A DNA stretch of 55,643 nucleotides from Virgibacillus senegalensis (GCF_000821245.2 NZ_LN611423.1:1-55643), one strand, 5' to 3'. Positions 34,712-42,812 are shown, counted from the stretch's first letter. The notes: a model not told the origin generated them from the letters alone. Translations and numbers: made by a program.

Positions 34712-34903
34712 CTAAAATACCACCTCTACAGAAACAACTTCCGTGGCATTCCGCTTCAAGTGGAGGCCGGTGGAAGGATTTTCGAACTTCAGGATTCTAT
34801 TATGTTTTCTCGATTTTTTAACTAAATCTACAAATTCGCTGGCTTTAGAAGCATCTGGCAATTCTATGACGTTTCCATCTGAAAACTTCATGATCACTTT
34901 CAT
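34712..34903 (-). CDS. 63-residue hypothetical protein
   Basis: ATG at 34903 follows GAGGAGGGGG. The product is small, basic and probably alpha/beta (KFSDGNVIELPDASKASEFV, then VKKSRKHNRIL). No family recognised. In style it recalls the 57-residue gene at 23901. It stands alone. Confidence 0.72.
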   Translation of the reverse strand: MKVIMKFSDGNVIELPDASKASEFVDLVKKSRKHNRILKFENPSTGLHLKRNATEVVSVEVVF

Positions 34904-34999
34904 AAGCCCCCTCCTCGTATATTACCAATTCGACAAGCTTTGTCTGTTTCCTCTTTAGGTAAAACCTATTTTTGGAAGGTTTTTGGACAAAAGGATGGA

Positions 35000-35110
35000 T
35001 GAGCATCTATCTAAAACGCGCGGCGTATGTCTCCAGCGGGAAGGACGCGCGCAGAAACCCTGCCCGTGGAAAGCAAAGTACCTTGCCGGAGTGGAGCGTT
35101 GCTCTTTATA
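35000..35110. repeat. GC-rich intergenic palindromic block (copy 2)
   Basis: CGCGCGGCGTATGTCTCC is partly inverted by GGGAAGGACGCGCG, followed by a second partial palindrome (CTTGCCGGAGTGGAGCG). GC content jumps relative to neighbouring AT-rich sequence. It is similar in style to the blocks at 25198 and 54374. The reading frame through it (34972-35187) is considered spurious. Confidence 0.5.
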
Positions 35111-35183
35111 AAAATGAAGGTGAGAACGGCTTCTTTTTTTATATTGGTTACGAAGAGTTTTGTCCCAGGCTCCATATCATGCT

Positions 35184-36815
35184 TTAACGCAGCTGATTGA
35201 TCTGCTTGGTAAGCTCGAGGAACTTTGCGTCAAGCTTTGCATACTCCTTATCACTTGGCGTCATAAAACTGAGTTTCCCCAGTATTTCCTGTCGTTCTGT
35301 TTCCAGTTTCAGTCGTAATTCTTCCTGCTCATCCGCTTTGGAGGATGCTATATTGCCTTGCTTTTGAATTCGATGATCGGCGATGACGAGTTTGTCACTT
35401 GTCGTTTTTTCCAGGAAGTAACGGTCATGTGATACGACAACCAGCGTCCCGTTATAGTTGGCCAACGTCTCTTCCAACTGTTCGCGCGAAGGCAAATCCA
35501 AATGATTGGTGGGTTCATCGAGAAGGAGCACATTTTTTTCTTCTAAAATGTAAGCCATTAGCTTGCACTTCACCCGCTCCCCCATACTCATGTCGGCAAT
35601 CGGCTCTTTCCACTGTGCAGCAGAGAAGCCTAAGTGCTTCATTAAATTCTGAACCTTCCCTCTCTCCGCAAACGTTTCTTGGTAAAATAACTGTTCTGGC
35701 GTTTTATCAAGCGGCAGATCAAACACTTCCTGGGTTAAATAGCCAATATCGGCAGCAGGGGAAATCCATACCTCGCCTTCTGCAGGCTCTTTCCCCATAA
35801 TGATGTTCAACAAGGTTGTTTTCCCGCTGCCATTTGGACCGGTGATAGCAAGCTTTTCGCCGTGTTGAATGATAAAATTGGCATCCCGGAACAACGTGTT
35901 ACCAGCAAAGGACTTGTTCAAATACTTTACCTCCAAGAAACGTTTACCTACTTTACTGTTGGCTTGCATCGTAAAATCGACCATGTATTCAGGTTCTACC
36001 TGTTCCACTTTGTTTTTCTCCAGCTCTTTTTCCAGCCGTTTCTGTTTCGATTTCACCTGGGCATCCATTCGTTTCGCTTTCAATCGGTAATATTCCTTGT
36101 ACCCTTCCTTTTTCGTCGATTCCGCATGAGCCTTTTTCGACCAGGAAGTGAGTTCATTCATTTGTCCTTCGATGCGCTGCATCATTTTTTGTTGCTTATC
36201 ATACTCCCGCTGTTGTGTGAGCCTCCGTTGCTTGCGGATTTCCATATAATCGGAGTAATTTCCAGCGTACTCGATCAGCTTTTTTCCTTCCAACGACCAG
36301 ATTTTCGTAACCGCCTCATCCAAAAAATAACGATCGTGCGACACGAGAATAATGGTACCTCGGTAGCTATTCATCTGCTCTAGTAAAAGTTCCGTACTTT
36401 TTTGATCGAGATGGTTGGTCGGTTCATCCAATAGCAATAGCTGCACACTTTTAGAAAAACTTGCAGCTAGCCGGGCTTTCAGTTTTTCTCCACCACTATA
36501 ATGGGAGTAATCATGGTCAGGCACTTGCCACTTCTTCCGCAGCTTTCCTTCATCCGCTGACCTATTTTCCGATTCGTGCGTTTCTGTTTCCTGCTCGACC
36601 ATTTCGATGGTTATATGTTGCTGCATCCATTGGATATGCCCCTCTGTTGGAGTCAATTCCCCCTCAATCAACTTCAGCAGAGTCGATTTCCCGGCACCGT
36701 TTTTGCCGATAATGCCGACGACCTCTCCTTGCTGCACACTGGCATTCACCTTATCAAACAGGTTAACATCCATGACTTCATAGCCAAGATTGTTCAGTTT
36801 CAATAATTCCTTCAT
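35184..36815 (-). CDS. vmlR: Ribosome-protection ABC-F protein VmlR
   Basis: A 543-residue ABC-F protein very close to B. subtilis VmlR, which dislodges lincosamides, streptogramin A and pleuromutilins from the ribosome. Two ATPase domains: Walker A GKNGAGKST and GPNGSGKTT, signatures YSGGEKLKA and MSMGERVKC, both with LLLDEPTNHLD. The interdomain linker (about 190-290, antibiotic-resistance domain) is Lys/Glu rich, and the C-terminal extension (RLKLETERQEILGKL) is present. No transmembrane region. ATG at 36815 follows AAAGGG. The leader carries a full attenuator (36893-37127). Confidence 0.95.
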   Translation of the reverse strand: MKELLKLNNLGYEVMDVNLFDKVNASVQQGEVVGIIGKNGAGKSTLLKLIEGELTPTEGHIQWMQQHITIEMVEQETETHESENRSADEGKLRKKWQVPDHDYSHYSGGEKLKARLAASFSKSVQLLLLDEPTNHLDQKSTELLLEQMNSYRGTIILVSHDRYFLDEAVTKIWSLEGKKLIEYAGNYSDYMEIRKQRRLTQQREYDKQQKMMQRIEGQMNELTSWSKKAHAESTKKEGYKEYYRLKAKRMDAQVKSKQKRLEKELEKNKVEQVEPEYMVDFTMQANSKVGKRFLEVKYLNKSFAGNTLFRDANFIIQHGEKLAITGPNGSGKTTLLNIIMGKEPAEGEVWISPAADIGYLTQEVFDLPLDKTPEQLFYQETFAERGKVQNLMKHLGFSAAQWKEPIADMSMGERVKCKLMAYILEEKNVLLLDEPTNHLDLPSREQLEETLANYNGTLVVVSHDRYFLEKTTSDKLVIADHRIQKQGNIASSKADEQEELRLKLETERQEILGKLSFMTPSDKEYAKLDAKFLELTKQINQLR

Positions 36816-36892
36816 CCTATCAATCCCTTTCCGTAAGGGAGGACTTTTCGCATGGCCAGCGTACTGTTTTTTTAAAAAAAACGAAGCGGCCA

Positions 36893-36927
36893 ATAAAAAA
36901 TCCTCCCAAGCGAGTTGGAAGGATTAG
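36893..36927 (-). terminator. Attenuator terminator in the vmlR leader
   Basis: On the minus strand AATCCTTCCAA and TTGGGAGGATT form a stem around CTCGC, followed by TTTTTTATT, 80-110 bases before the vmlR start. The left arm overlaps an alternative antiterminator pairing. Confidence 0.88.
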
Positions 36928-37056
36928 CCATACCGGTGCCATATCAAATAAGCTGTATGCTGAAACAGCTATTCAATTATTCAAATAATGGGCAGACTAA
37001 TCCTATTTCGTGTGTTTTGAAATATGCTATTTCAAACAGTTGAGAATAAGATTAGT
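36920..37056 (-). promoter_or_regulatory. vmlR attenuator: competing stems
   Basis: Strand A ACTAATCTTATT (37056-37045) pairs with strand B AATAGGATTAGT (37007-36996), enclosing a TTTGAAATA/TATTTCAAA hairpin (37016-37036). Strand B can instead pair through AGGATTAG with strand C CTAATCCT (36927-36920), which destroys the terminator. Strand A lies inside the leader reading frame, so a ribosome stalled there would release strand B and allow vmlR transcription. This is classic ribosome-mediated attenuation. Confidence 0.8.
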
Positions 37057-37070
37057 TCTTCATTGTCCAC
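37032..37070 (-). CDS. 12-residue vmlR leader peptide
   Basis: GTG at 37070 with AAAGGA seven bases upstream encodes MDNEELILFSTV and stops at 37032. Its codons 4-9 cover attenuator strand A. This fits an antibiotic-sensing leader peptide. A smaller overlapping ATG frame (MMGGQ) has poorer spacing. Confidence 0.65.
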   Translation of the reverse strand: MDNEELILFSTV

Positions 37071-37099
37071 CCATCATTCCTTTCGTCTGTAGTACGTTC

Positions 37100-37127
37100 A
37101 GTATAGCATAGCTTGAAGTTGCCGCAA
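37100..37127 (-). promoter_or_regulatory. vmlR leader promoter
   Basis: On the minus strand TTGCGG (37127-37122), 16 bases, TATACT (37105-37100). Transcription would start near 37093, just before the leader ribosome site. Confidence 0.65.
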
Positions 37128-37334
37128 AGCGATTTCGGATTAAAAATATGGCTAGCTGATTTTTTGGCAACAGTGGTTGTTATTTTTTTCGGTCGTCATT
37201 CTTTATAAAGAGTGTGCGATTCTAACAAACGTTTTTTACTGCTTCTTTTTAAAAAAATTTGTTATGGAAGAAATTTTATAGCATGATGGGTAGGAGATAA
37301 TAAGTAAACTACCAATTGAAAGGAATAGGTGAAA

Positions 37335-38264
37335 ATGGATAAAACGTTAATCTTCGGACATAAAAACCCCGATACGGACGCGATATGCTCTGCCCTCGCA
37401 TATGCTGATTTAAAAAACAAATTGGGATTTCAGACGAAACCCGTCCGGCTCGGCGAGATTTCAAATGAAACGCAATTTGCTCTTGATACATTTTCAATCC
37501 AGCCTCCCGAATTGGCTGCAGAAAAATTGGCAGAAAATCAAGACGTCATACTGGTAGATCATAATGAGCCTTCGCAAAGTATCGACAATTTAGAAGAAGG
37601 GAATATTGTTGAGGTGATTGATCATCACCGCATTTCCAACTTCTCTTCCGATCAGCCTGTCTATTTTCGGACTGAACCATTAGGATGCACAGCAACCATC
37701 CTATATAAAATCTATAAAGAACATGGGTTAGAGCCGGATGCAGCCATTGCCGGACTGATGCTCTCAGCAATCATTTCGGATACTTTATTATTTAAATCTC
37801 CAACTTCGACCGAAGTTGATCAAAAAACAGCTTCAGAACTTAGTAAACTGGCGGACGTGGATATTGAAGCATACGGCATGGAGCTGTTAAAAGCCGGAGC
37901 CGGGACAGAGAACCTCGATCCGAAAGAAATAATTTCAATTGACGCTAAATTATTCGAAATGGGAAGCGCAAACGTAGAAATCGCTCAAGTAAATGTGGTG
38001 GATACAAGCAATGTCCAATCCCGCAGTGAAGAGATAAAAAATGCTATTTCCGAAAAAATTGAAAACAACGATTTAGATTTGTTCGTATTATTGGTCACTG
38101 ATATTTTGACCAGCGAATCGCTTGTAATGGTTTTAGGAGAAAAACAACACAAATTTGAACAAGCTTTTTCAACTACTTTAAAAGAGGAAATGGCTTTCCT
38201 CAGCGGGGTTGTTTCTCGTAAAAAACAGGTTGTGCCTCCACTTACTCATGCTTTTGCGGATTGA
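37335..38264 (+). CDS. ppaC: Manganese-dependent inorganic pyrophosphatase
   Basis: A 309-residue family II pyrophosphatase that hydrolyses PPi to phosphate and pulls biosynthetic reactions forward. Metal-binding motifs GHKNPDTDAICSA, VDHNE, VIDHHRIS and the C-terminal substrate loop SRKKQVVPPL are all intact; it carries the DHH and DHHA2 domains without CBS insert. ATG at 37335 is preferred by similarity to B. subtilis PpaC, although a GTG two codons earlier has a similar site. It is flanked by vmlR leader copies on both sides. Confidence 0.96.
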   Translation: MDKTLIFGHKNPDTDAICSALAYADLKNKLGFQTKPVRLGEISNETQFALDTFSIQPPELAAEKLAENQDVILVDHNEPSQSIDNLEEGNIVEVIDHHRISNFSSDQPVYFRTEPLGCTATILYKIYKEHGLEPDAAIAGLMLSAIISDTLLFKSPTSTEVDQKTASELSKLADVDIEAYGMELLKAGAGTENLDPKEIISIDAKLFEMGSANVEIAQVNVVDTSNVQSRSEEIKNAISEKIENNDLDLFVLLVTDILTSESLVMVLGEKQHKFEQAFSTTLKEEMAFLSGVVSRKKQVVPPLTHAFAD

Positions 38265-38377
38265 ATAAGCTATGAAAGCGGCAAACGGGTATAAAGAAAG
38301 GCTAATCAATAAGCACGAGGATTTATTACGATTAATGTCTATAGGAATTTGCTTGTATTCCTTTTCAACTAAATGTA

Positions 38378-38428
38378 AGAAGAAGGCATCCACCAAGATG
38401 AAATGGATGCCTTCTTGTAGATTTTAAA
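38378..38428 (+). terminator. Terminator downstream of ppaC
   Basis: AAGAAGGCATCCA / TGGATGCCTTCTT stem around 38379-38416 followed by GTAGATTTT. The T tract is weak. Confidence 0.65.
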
Positions 38429-38484
38429 TATATATATATGCGAATTACATAAAAAAACCGTTCACACTCATGTCTGCAAAAGGA

Positions 38485-38690
38485 AAAAAAGTCCTCCAAA
38501 GCGAGTTGGAAGGAATAGCCTACCGTGCCATATTAAATAAGCGGCATGTTATAAAGAATACTTTTGTGAAAAAAATGCCAACTTTTATTTTACAGTGGTT
38601 GTTATATTCTTTGTACGTTATTCTTTATATAGAGTGTGTTATCCGCTAGCAATCAGATGTTCCTTTTCCCTTTAAAAAAAGTATGATTTT
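38485..38690 (-). repeat. Decayed second copy of the vmlR leader region
   Basis: 38490-38550 (TCCTCCAAAGCGAGTTGGAA, then TAGCC, CCGTGCCATAT, AAATAAG) repeats 36901-36955. 38592-38685 (ACAGTGGTTGTTAT, TATTCTTTATA, AGAGTGTG, CTTTAAAAAAA) repeats 37167-37258. The leader peptide and competing stems in between are missing. The terminator hairpin is preserved. In this orientation it should precede a vmlR-like gene but now points into the 3' end of ppaC. Confidence 0.8.
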
Positions 38691-38692
38691 CC

Positions 38693-39865
38693 TTAATTCA
38701 AGTCAATCAATATGAAGCACTGATCATCTTTCTGGTCGTAGCTGTTCTGTTTTTCTTTTAATTCCCGTACCATTTCTTCTTTCAACTCGGGCAATGTGTT
38801 TCTTTGAGCCTTTCTTATCCGTTCCTCCATATAATTGTACCCGATAAGTTCTGATACTCCGTCCGTATAAAGCAACAATCTGGATCCCTTCGTATATCTG
38901 AGGGTTGTGGAAATGTACTCTATTCCCTCAAATGTACCAAGTGGAGGGTTCGTTGCCCCCAAGCTTTCCTGCTGCCCATGTATATTTTGGTAAATTGCTG
39001 GTGGATGACCTGAATTGATGTATTCAATGGTTTGCTGTTCCGTATCGATAAGAAGATAGATAGCAGTACAGTAATGCCAAGCATCTTCGTCATGATGAAA
39101 TAAGTAATGTAAATGGCTATCCAATTCTTTCATTACAGCAGCCGGTGCCATTCCCTTTGGAATTACCTTTTGATATAAGGACTGTAAAGACATTGTTACC
39201 AGGGCGGATGATATTCCATGGCCCATGACGTCCAATAGAATCACACCATATTGGTTGGGATTGATTTGATAGAAACCATAGATATCCCCTGACAATTCCT
39301 TCGATGCCTTATAATAGGACTCAATCTGAATCCTGTCATTAGTAAAAGCATCTGGTAACGACGTTTCTTGAATTTTTTTCGCCAACTGTAACTCATTTTG
39401 ATTTTGCTTATTAATTTTTAGTAGCTCGTCCTGTTTTGCTTCTAGAGCTTCCAAAGCTACTTGTTTTTTATTTAGAGCATCTTTTGCAACCTTGTTGGCG
39501 AACAACAGCTGATCTTCATAATCATTTCTTTTCTTCATTGAAATGAAGGCACAATCGATAGATGTAAGGCCACCGTTCTTATTCATTGAAGCGTTCAGCA
39601 GAATCGGTATCTCTTCTGAATGGTTCTTAGTCACCATCGAAAGATACATTTCCTCGACAAATCCCTTTTGTGTCACCAATGGGATGAAATATAATTGAAA
39701 GAACACCCTAGCTGAATTTGTTAAAGTGGCATTTATATGCTGACCGACCAATTCATCCCGTCGATACCCAAGTAGTTGCAGTAACATCTCATTAACCGAG
39801 ACGATTAGCCCTTCAGCCGACAAGGTAAGAAATCCGCATGGTGCCTGGTTTATCTGTTCTTCCAT
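38693..39865 (-). CDS. rsbP: Energy-stress phosphatase RsbP (PAS-PP2C)
   Basis: A 390-residue phosphatase: PAS domain (residues about 5-110), coiled-coil linker (about 125-165, ALNKKQVALEALEAKQDELL) and a PP2C/SpoIIE domain (about 170-388) with metal-binding SGDIYGF, LDVMGHG, YTDGVSE and DDQCFI. In B. subtilis RsbP dephosphorylates RsbV during energy stress and so activates sigma-B. Its ATG shares one base with the rsbQ stop (TAATG). rsbV/rsbW/sigB are not in the window. Confidence 0.93.
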   Translation of the reverse strand: MEEQINQAPCGFLTLSAEGLIVSVNEMLLQLLGYRRDELVGQHINATLTNSARVFFQLYFIPLVTQKGFVEEMYLSMVTKNHSEEIPILLNASMNKNGGLTSIDCAFISMKKRNDYEDQLLFANKVAKDALNKKQVALEALEAKQDELLKINKQNQNELQLAKKIQETSLPDAFTNDRIQIESYYKASKELSGDIYGFYQINPNQYGVILLDVMGHGISSALVTMSLQSLYQKVIPKGMAPAAVMKELDSHLHYLFHHDEDAWHYCTAIYLLIDTEQQTIEYINSGHPPAIYQNIHGQQESLGATNPPLGTFEGIEYISTTLRYTKGSRLLLYTDGVSELIGYNYMEERIRKAQRNTLPELKEEMVRELKEKQNSYDQKDDQCFILIDLN

Positions 39866-40698
39866 TAAGTAAGACCACCTATTTTCTCTGATTGAAGCTC
39901 TTCTAGATAGTTAAAAATTAATTCAATGGTCTCGGCAGGATGGCTCATGTGTGGACAATGCCCCCTGGCTTTCATATATCGTATAGTGCTTTCAGGTAAT
40001 TGCTGGTTCATATAATCACCTACTACGGTTGGTGCAATCACATCATCTGCACATTGTAATATCAAGGTTGGCAGGGTCACTTTCGGCAACTCCTTCCGGT
40101 TATCTGCAAAAAAACAGGTTTCCGCAAATTTGCGCGCTATGACAGGGTCTGTCGAACAAAAGCGATCTTCCAGTTCTTCTGCAACTTCCTGATGCTCCGC
40201 ATCATTGGTAATAGTAGCCGCAAAGGTGTTCGCCCAACCGATGTAATTTTTGTCCATCATGTCTATTAACCCCAACAATTCTTCTTTTTCAAAGCCGCCA
40301 AAGTAATCAGGTGGATAGTTGAGATAGCACGGAGATGGTCCTATCATGATCAGGGAAGAAAAGTATTCAGGCTGTCGCAGGGAAGCCAACGCACCGATCA
40401 TACTTCCTACCGAATGTCCGACAAAAATGACATCTTTCAAGGACAATGCAGCACAAACATCGAGTACGTCCTGTGCATAACCATTAAGCGAACTGTATTT
40501 ATCTTGGTCAAATGCCTTTATATCTGATTTCCCCATACCAACATAATCGAATAGAATGACACGATAATCTTCTTCAAATGATTTTGAAACCTTGCTCCAC
40601 ACCGATTGATCACAGCCAAAGCCAGGCGCAAACAGGATAGTCTGACTCCCTTTCCCTTTTATCGTAACGTTATTTCGGACAATGATATTTTGATCCAT
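39865..40698 (-). CDS. rsbQ: RsbQ, alpha/beta hydrolase required by RsbP
   Basis: A 277-residue alpha/beta hydrolase with very high similarity to B. subtilis RsbQ. The oxyanion region is [12 protein letters not shown], nucleophile S96 in VGHSVG, Asp in [11 protein letters not shown], and His in [10 protein letters not shown]. RsbQ is thought to supply a small hydrophobic ligand to the RsbP PAS domain. ATG follows AGGGGGA. The rsbQ-rsbP overlap shows they are one operon. Confidence 0.94.
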   Translation of the reverse strand: MDQNIIVRNNVTIKGKGSQTILFAPGFGCDQSVWSKVSKSFEEDYRVILFDYVGMGKSDIKAFDQDKYSSLNGYAQDVLDVCAALSLKDVIFVGHSVGSMIGALASLRQPEYFSSLIMIGPSPCYLNYPPDYFGGFEKEELLGLIDMMDKNYIGWANTFAATITNDAEHQEVAEELEDRFCSTDPVIARKFAETCFFADNRKELPKVTLPTLILQCADDVIAPTVVGDYMNQQLPESTIRYMKARGHCPHMSHPAETIELIFNYLEELQSEKIGGLT

Positions 40699-40895
40699 AG
40701 CGGATATCCCCCTTCACCCGAAAACTTCACTGCATGGATTATCTCATAGATGGTCTAGCAATTCCTAATTATAAGGATTATGGAGAAGAATGTAATGGAA
40801 GAAAGACTGACTTTGGAGAGGTACAATTTGGCAATTTAAGAAGTTCGAAGAGGGATTCAAGTTTTTTGGATATTCTATAACATTCCATAAACTGG

Positions 40896-40901
40896 TATAA
40901 T
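40896..40901 (+). promoter_or_regulatory. Extended -10 promoter for a small-peptide operon
   Basis: TGGTATAAT is a perfect -10 with the TG extension; no good -35. It lies 24 bases before the TTG start of the 26-residue peptide. Confidence 0.6.
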
Positions 40902-40924
40902 TAGTGTAGAAGGGAGGGAAATAT

Positions 40925-41005
40925 TTGGAGAATATAAGAAACATAGTCCTTATCATCACCGGAACCATAGTAAGCCTAATCGAAAAACTTGTTATGATTC
41001 CGTAA
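40925..41005 (+). CDS. 26-residue hydrophobic peptide
   Basis: TTG at 40925 with AGGGAGGG at six bases and an extended -10 promoter just upstream. The product MENIRNIVLIITGTIVSLIE plus KLVMIP is a single short membrane helix. It resembles type I toxin peptides or small membrane regulators in size and layout. No antisense RNA promoter was identified with confidence. Confidence 0.5.
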   Translation: MENIRNIVLIITGTIVSLIEKLVMIP

Positions 41006-41060
41006 AATAAAGACTAAATCTTGAGGGGGCCCGCCTCCATATAATATCCTCCAAAAAATT

Positions 41061-41252
41061 ATGCAAAATAGAACATCTTCAACTGACTGGTTATTTTTTG
41101 TTTTGATGGCTGTTTTTTTGTTGGAAATCGACTTTAACGACATGGATGTACTTAGTTGGACAGGGAGTATCGTAGCCACTGTGTGGTTTGTATTGTTCAT
41201 TGTGAAATTGTTGTTGCCCCCAAAAGAAAGAAGCATAAAACATGAGCAATGA
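41061..41252 (+). CDS. 63-residue two-helix membrane protein
   Basis: ATG at 41061; the ribosome site is weak. Two hydrophobic segments (about 9-22 and 32-50) separated by an acidic loop (LEIDFNDMD), with a basic tail (PPKERSIKHEQ). No family recognised. It lies in the small operon beginning at 40896 and overlaps the start of a broken small gene by 11 bases. Confidence 0.55.
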   Translation: MQNRTSSTDWLFFVLMAVFLLEIDFNDMDVLSWTGSIVATVWFVLFIVKLLLPPKERSIKHEQ

Positions 41253-41339
41253 ACAAACGGATTAAGCGAAACGTTGGAAGATATAGAAAAGTTGCACCAG
41301 CTTCCTAACAAACGTGAAGAAATTCTTAATAAAACATAG
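41242..41339 (+). pseudogene. Frameshifted small gene
   Basis: ATG at 41242 gives MSNEQTD and then TAA. Two bases on, another frame continues with a clearly protein-like SETLEDIEKLHQLPNKREEI to TAG at 41339. Joining the two would make a 31-residue charged helical peptide. A terminator follows 11 bases later. It could be a decayed gene or an unusual frameshift. Confidence 0.4.
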
Positions 41340-41349
41340 ATAGTAATAA

Positions 41350-41388
41350 AACCCCTTTTCACTTTCTCTGCGAAAAGGGGTCATTTCT
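41350..41388 (+). terminator. Terminator of the small-peptide operon
   Basis: CCCCTTTTC / GAAAAGGGG stem followed by TCATTTCTAT. Confidence 0.8.
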
Positions 41389-41614
41389 ATATTGTCATTT
41401 GGTCATTGCAGAACGCGCCAGGCATTCAAGAACAAAAAGCCCTGATGAAGTTTATAGTTCCATTTCGAATAGAGAAAAACGGAAGGCAAACCAATTTAGC
41501 TAATATGCACTTTTAGAGCTAACCGTCAACAATTCGTCCCCAAAAGAATAAGTACCACCATTAACTAAATGCGTACACATAGCAAAACCCCTTGATAGAC
41601 AAGGGGGTGAGTGA

Positions 41615-41687
41615 TGGAGCATAGCGGGCTCGAACCGCTGACCTCTACACTGCCAGTGTAGCGCTCTCCCAGCTGAGCTAATGCCCC
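41615..41687 (-). tRNA. tRNA-Ala (anticodon GGC)
   Basis: A complete 73-base cloverleaf on the minus strand: acceptor GGGGCAT/ATGCTCC plus A, D-arm GCTC...GAGC, anticodon arm CTACA-CTGGCAG-TGTAG with GGC, T-arm AGCGG-TTCGAGC-CCGCT. The 3' CCA is not encoded. The GGC anticodon reads GCC and GCU codons and is less common in Bacilli than UGC. Confidence 0.96.
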
Positions 41688-41889
41688 GTATTTAATTAAT
41701 AATTTCGTCTGACTCAGACAAGAAATATTATATAACATAAAAGCGTTGTTTTGCAAGTGGGTCACCAAAAAATGTTTTGCTATAGAACCTTGCAAACTTT
41801 ATGCTCTTATATGTGACCAATCTCACGTTCTCCCTCCAAGGAAACCAGTATAATGGAGTCAAGTAATTCCCAATAAAGGAGTCTTCGTG

Positions 41890-42612
41890 ATGAAAAAACT
41901 ACTTCCAAAACAACACGGTGCCTGGGCGATGCTGATTATCCCTTTCTTTCTTGAAGCGATTGCCGGGCATTTTACCTTTTGGCATCTCCCATTGTTTTTA
42001 GGATGGTTATCTCTATATCTGACAACCCATCCTTTTATCATGGTGTTCAAAAAGAAACGGAACAATTCCCTTTATAAAAGAGGAGCGACCATATTCGGTG
42101 GAGCTGCCCTGCTGTTTTTGATTCCGGTACTTTGGATAGAATGGCGTCTGATTTTCTTCGGGCTTTCCATGCTGCCATTGTTTTTGATTAATATTTACTT
42201 TGCCAAACGGAAAAAGGAAAGAGCATTCTTCAATGATGTAGCAGCCGTGATTACCTTTTGCATCGGCGGACTTGCCAGCTATTTTCTCGGTACAGGAATA
42301 ATCGATCAGACAGCGCTTGTGTTGGCTTCCTATAACTTTCTGTTCTTTTTTGGCAGTATCTTTTATGTGAAAACAATGATCAGAGAAAAGAAAAACCGGC
42401 AATTCTACTACTTATCCTGGATTTATCATCTGCTGTTGACAGCTGGCAGCTTTTTCATCGGGGGTTTCTGGCTTGCAATAGCTTATGTTCCGAGTCTTCT
42501 TAGAGCTTGGTTTATGCCTGGCAAATTGTTTTCCATCAAACAAATCGGCATCCTGGAAATCCTCAACTCGATTTTCTTTTTTACTGTTATGCTGGTAATT
42601 GTTCTTTCTTAG
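41890..42612 (+). CDS. ywiC: YwiC-like membrane protein
   Basis: A 240-residue protein with seven to eight transmembrane helices. The N-terminal motif LPKQHGAWAMLIIPF is the signature of the YwiC-like family. Function unknown; in B. subtilis ywiC is an anaerobic (Fnr-linked) locus. The ATG at 41890 follows AAAGGAG at eight bases; a GTG immediately before is an alternative. Confidence 0.87.
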   Translation: MKKLLPKQHGAWAMLIIPFFLEAIAGHFTFWHLPLFLGWLSLYLTTHPFIMVFKKKRNNSLYKRGATIFGGAALLFLIPVLWIEWRLIFFGLSMLPLFLINIYFAKRKKERAFFNDVAAVITFCIGGLASYFLGTGIIDQTALVLASYNFLFFFGSIFYVKTMIREKKNRQFYYLSWIYHLLLTAGSFFIGGFWLAIAYVPSLLRAWFMPGKLFSIKQIGILEILNSIFFFTVMLVIVLS

Positions 42613-42653
42613 TAAGAAACTGCACTAACCCGGAGAGAACGGTGCCTGAAAGA

Positions 42654-42800
42654 AGAGCAACTAATACGTTAAGTAGAGCAACTTTCAATAAAAGAAGAGC
42701 AACTCGACTCCCAAGAAGATCAACTTCCCCCGAAAGAAGATCAAATACTGGGCAAAGTGGAGCAAATTCCCCCGAAAGAAGATCAAATTGGTTTCTTGCC
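42654..42800. repeat. Seven tandem 21-base degenerate repeats
   Basis: Seven consecutive 21-base units of the type AGATCAACTTCCCCCGAAAGA fill 42654-42800 without gaps. The head (AGAGCAACT or AGATCAAAT) is best conserved. The period is seven codons, so both strands keep open frames (minus strand FDLLSGE and similar), but there is no start site for either. It lies between ywiC and a terminator. Confidence 0.8.
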
Positions 42801-42812
42801 ACTCTACAAAGA

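Noticed and set aside
34589-34825. Plus-strand 78-codon frame starting with TTG
   Set aside because: No ribosome site, and it overlaps the well-supported minus-strand small gene at 34712-34903.
34972-35187. 71-codon plus-strand frame
   Set aside because: Runs through a palindromic repeat block; no ribosome site.
37060-37077. Alternative leader peptide MMGGQ in the vmlR leader
   Set aside because: Start codons lie only zero to three bases from the ribosome site; the overlapping GTG frame has ideal spacing and covers attenuator strand A.
40976-41362. 128-codon minus-strand frame
   Set aside because: No start site; composition (runs of Ile, Asn, Ser, Lys) looks like antisense to the small plus-strand genes.
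42654-42800. CRISPR array
   Set aside because: Repeats abut without spacers and are degenerate; no cas genes in the window.
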